From Streptomyces sp. SID12501 (GTDB lineage: Bacteria > Actinomycetota > Actinomycetes > Streptomycetales > Streptomycetaceae): DNA of 64,000 bases. The number at the start of each line of letters is the position of its first letter. Position 1 is the stretch's first letter. The DNA is taken from the NCBI RefSeq assembly GCF_010550245.1, contig NZ_JAAGLU010000025.1, positions 62,001 through 126,000 of the forward strand, in the 5' to 3' direction. Made by a program: the position numbers and the translations under genes. The notes below the pieces were generated by a model. The model had not been told where the DNA came from and searched no databases. It saw nothing but the letters and a program-made list of their open reading frames with translations. Below are positions 61,645-64,000 of the stretch, piece after piece.

Positions 61645-64000
61645 CTAGTCCGTAGCGATAGCGTTCAGCACATTCATCCGCCCCGCCCTGAACGCCGGCA
61701 CCAGTGCCGCGATCAGGCCCACGAAGGCGGACCCGACGAACACCCCGCCGATCGTCATCCAGGGAATCTCCAGGACCTTCAGGCCCTCCAGGGCGAGCAG
61801 TCGCTGGGCCGTCGCGCCCCAGCCCATTCCCAGGCCGAGGCCGAGCAGCGCGCCGAAGAGGGCGATCACCACCGACTCCATGCGGATCATCCGGCGCAGC
61901 TGGCGCCGCGACATTCCGATCGCCCGCATCAGGCCGATCTCCCGCGTCCGCTCCACCACCGACAGGGCCAGGGTGTTGACCACACCCAGGACCGCCACCA
62001 CGATCGCCAGGGCGAGCAGGCCGTAGACCATGTTCAGGAGCTGGCCGATCTGGTCCTTCAGTTCCTGCTTGTAGTCGGTCGTGTCACGGACCTGGTACTG
62101 CGGGTAGGGGTCGAAGGCCTTCTTCAGCGCCGCGTACGCCGCCTTCTCCTCACCCTTCTTCGCCGAGGCGAACATCACGCTGTTCGGCGGGACCTTGTCG
62201 GCCGGCAGGTACTTCTCCATCGTCGCGATGGACAGGTACTGCGAGCCCTTGTCGATCGCCACGTCGTCGTCCGTGATCGCGGCGACCCTGAGCTTCGCCG
62301 TCGAGCCGCCCTTGAAGGCGACGGTCATCGTCTCGCCGACCTTCACCCCGTGGTCCTTGGCGTACCCGGAGCCCACCGACATGGCGTCCTTGCCGTACGC
62401 GGCGCTCAGCGTGCCCGAGATCGTGGTGCGGCGCAGGTCGGAGGCGTACGTCGGGTCGGCGGCCGTCAGCTGGGTCTTCTCGGCCCTGCCGTCGGGCGGG
62501 GTCAGGGTGACCTCGACCTCCTTGTAGCGGGTGACGTGGGTCAGGCCGGGCGTGCGCTGCATCGCCTGTTCCGCCTGCGGCACGATCCGCTGGTTGCCCT
62601 CGACGATGAAGTCCGCGCCGACCGACGCGTCCAGCTCGCTCGTCGCCGAGGCGACCATCGACGAGCCGACCACCGAGAGGCAGGCGACCAGGGCCAGGCC
62701 GATCATCAGGGCGGCGCCGGTGGCACCGGTCCGGCGCGGGTTGCGCAGGGCGTTGCGCTCGGCGAGCCGGCCGACGGGGCCGAAGCCTCGCAGCAGTACG
62801 GCGCTGAGCACCCGTACGACAGCAGCCGCGAGGAGCGGGCCGATGATGACGAAGCCGAGGAGCGTGAGCACGACGCCCGCGCCGAGGACCAGTGAACCGT
62901 CGCTCGCCTTGTCGGCGGTGGCGGCCAGGTAGAGGGCGTAGCCGCCGACGCCTGTCAGAAGCAGGCCGATGAGTCCCCGTACGAGGCCCGCGTGGCCGTC
63001 GGCCGGGGTGCCGGCGTCGCGGAGTGCGGCCATCGGCGAGACCTTGCCGGCGCGGCGGGCGGGGAGGTAGGCGGCGAGGACGGTGACGACTACGCCGAGG
63101 ACCAGGCCGATCACCGGGGTGGCCGCCTTGATGGTGAGGTCGTCGGTGGAGAGGTTCATGCCGGCCATCGACATCAGCTTCATCAGGCCGATCGCGATGC
63201 CGACCCCCGCGCCGACACCGAGGATCGATCCGACGAAGCCGAGCAGCAGCGCCTCCACGAGTACGGACCGGTTGACCTGACCGCGGGAGGAGCCGATCGC
63301 CCGCATCAGGCCGATCTCGCGGGTCCGCTGGGCGACCAGCATCGAGAAGGTGTTGATGATCAGGAAGATGCCGACCAGGAACGCGATCCCGGCGAAGCCG
63401 AGCATGGCGTACTTGATGACGTTCATGAACTCGCCGACGCCCTCACGGTTCTCGTCGGCGAACTCCTTCTGCGTCTGCACCTTGAACGCGCCGCTGTCCG
63501 TGAGGGCCCGCGTGACGTTCTGCTTGAGCCTCGTGTCGGTGACCCCGCTCGCCGCCGTGACGTTGAACTGGGTGAACCGGCCGGTGGCGCCGAGGAGTTC
63601 GCGCTGCGCGGTGGCGGTGTCCAAGTAGACGACGGCGGCACCGGGGTTGGTCACCTTGAAGGTGGCGATGCCGACGATCCGCGCGGTGATGTCACCGGAC
63701 TGCGCGATGGTACGGAGCTCGTCACCCATCTTCAGGTGGTGCTTGTCGGCGGTGTCCGCGTCGACCATCACCTCGGTGGGCCCGCGTGGTGCGTGACCGC
63801 TGGTGATCTCCATCGAACGCAGCTCGTTGCGCGTCCAGTTGCCCGCGATGGTCGGCGCCCCGGTACTGGACCCCATGTTCTTGTTGTCGCTGTCGACGAC
63901 GGTCACGTTCATCGACATGACCGCGCCCTCGGCCGACTTGACGCCCTGAGCCTGCTGCACCTTCGCCAGCACGGAGGCCGGCAGCGACTCCGGAACCCCG
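61645..64000 (-). CDS. FtsX/MacB-like ABC permease, 5' part outside the window
   Basis: At least 785 residues; the N-terminus is cut by the window edge. Two FtsX blocks are seen: AMLGFAGIAFLVGIFLIINT with TREIGLMRAIGSSRGQVNRS, and LLNMVYGLLALAIVVAVLGV with TREIGLMRAIGMSRRQLRRM. Between them are two extracytoplasmic domains and helices (ALVACLSVVGSSMVA). It is a paralogue of the permease at 21469-24015 with the same architecture and ending (PAFRAGRMNVLNAIATD against PARRAARMNMLAAIKSE). Its ATPase gene presumably lies just beyond 64000. Confidence 0.93.
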   Translation of the reverse strand, partial: GVPESLPASVLAKVQQAQGVKSAEGAVMSMNVTVVDSDNKNMGSSTGAPTIAGNWTRNELRSMEITSGHAPRGPTEVMVDADTADKHHLKMGDELRTIAQSGDITARIVGIATFKVTNPGAAVVYLDTATAQRELLGATGRFTQFNVTAASGVTDTRLKQNVTRALTDSGAFKVQTQKEFADENREGVGEFMNVIKYAMLGFAGIAFLVGIFLIINTFSMLVAQRTREIGLMRAIGSSRGQVNRSVLVEALLLGFVGSILGVGAGVGIAIGLMKLMSMAGMNLSTDDLTIKAATPVIGLVLGVVVTVLAAYLPARRAGKVSPMAALRDAGTPADGHAGLVRGLIGLLLTGVGGYALYLAATADKASDGSLVLGAGVVLTLLGFVIIGPLLAAAVVRVLSAVLLRGFGPVGRLAERNALRNPRRTGATGAALMIGLALVACLSVVGSSMVASATSELDASVGADFIVEGNQRIVPQAEQAMQRTPGLTHVTRYKEVEVTLTPPDGRAEKTQLTAADPTYASDLRRTTISGTLSAAYGKDAMSVGSGYAKDHGVKVGETMTVAFKGGSTAKLRVAAITDDDVAIDKGSQYLSIATMEKYLPADKVPPNSVMFASAKKGEEKAAYAALKKAFDPYPQYQVRDTTDYKQELKDQIGQLLNMVYGLLALAIVVAVLGVVNTLALSVVERTREIGLMRAIGMSRRQLRRMIRMESVVIALFGALLGLGLGMGWGATAQRLLALEGLKVLEIPWMTIGGVFVGSAFVGLIAALVPAFRAGRMNVLNAIATD

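Overview
The window is typical Streptomyces chromosome. It is very GC-rich with GC-biased third codon positions and many GTG starts. It carries Streptomyces-type genes: bldA tRNA-Leu(UAA), two Rpf-type muralytic enzymes, Tat/Sec-exported propeller proteins and an IS605 element with TnpB. From memory, the core gene order (hutU ... thiolase ... pobA, bldA ... ndh, ppx, divIC-like gene, eno, rpfA, rpfC ... mazG, SurA-like lipoprotein ... mfd) follows the S. coelicolor SCO3072-SCO3111 neighbourhood, so most of it is conserved core chromosome.

Layout. 1-10 kb: allantoate amidohydrolase (cut by the window edge), urocanate hydratase, a fold-III PLP decarboxylase, a four-gene Roadblock/LC7 cluster whose first gene has a TTA codon at position 8, a decayed IS605/TnpB 3' end, and an RpiR/SIS regulator coupled to an ammonia-lyase homologue that lacks the Ala-Ser-Gly triad. 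10-20 kb: small membrane protein, cystathionine beta-synthase, SGNH hydrolase, TmrB-like ATPase, thiolase with a TetR-type operator, small hypotheticals, Bax-inhibitor protein, pobA, bldA. 20-27 kb: MacB-like ABC exporter, cyclopropane-fatty-acid-synthase-like methyltransferase, type II NADH dehydrogenase with a near-perfect Rex site upstream. 27-38 kb: XRE-STAND-WD40 protein with a small overlapping partner, ppx, DUF501, divIC-like gene, eno, rpfA with a ydaO-type c-di-AMP riboswitch, rpfC.

38-44 kb is an accessory insertion between rpfC and mazG. It holds a P450 3' relic ending in a 21-bp perfect palindrome, a serine recombinase fused to an IS5-type transposase N-terminal domain, an intact P450, a decayed second copy of part of mazG, a TPR-like protein and a MerR regulator fused to a sliding-clamp-like domain. 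44-54 kb: mazG, SurA-like lipoprotein, DUF1906 enzyme, Ser/Thr kinase plus membrane partner, an IS605 element (TnpA active site H-V-R instead of H-V-H; TnpB intact) flanked by two outward-pointing truncated genes, GNAT protein, secreted HNH nuclease, small antitoxin-like protein. 54-64 kb: mfd, a cluster of a Tat-exported propeller, a membrane-anchored TroA/BtuF-like protein with a TTA codon, and a pentapeptide-repeat membrane protein, then a second MacB/FtsX permease running off the right end.

Regulatory links visible in the sequence: bldA and two TTA-containing genes lie in the same window; Rex (NADH/NAD+) probably controls ndh; c-di-AMP probably controls rpfA; a TetR-family site precedes the thiolase. 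Gene identities rest on motif recognition only; no database search was run.
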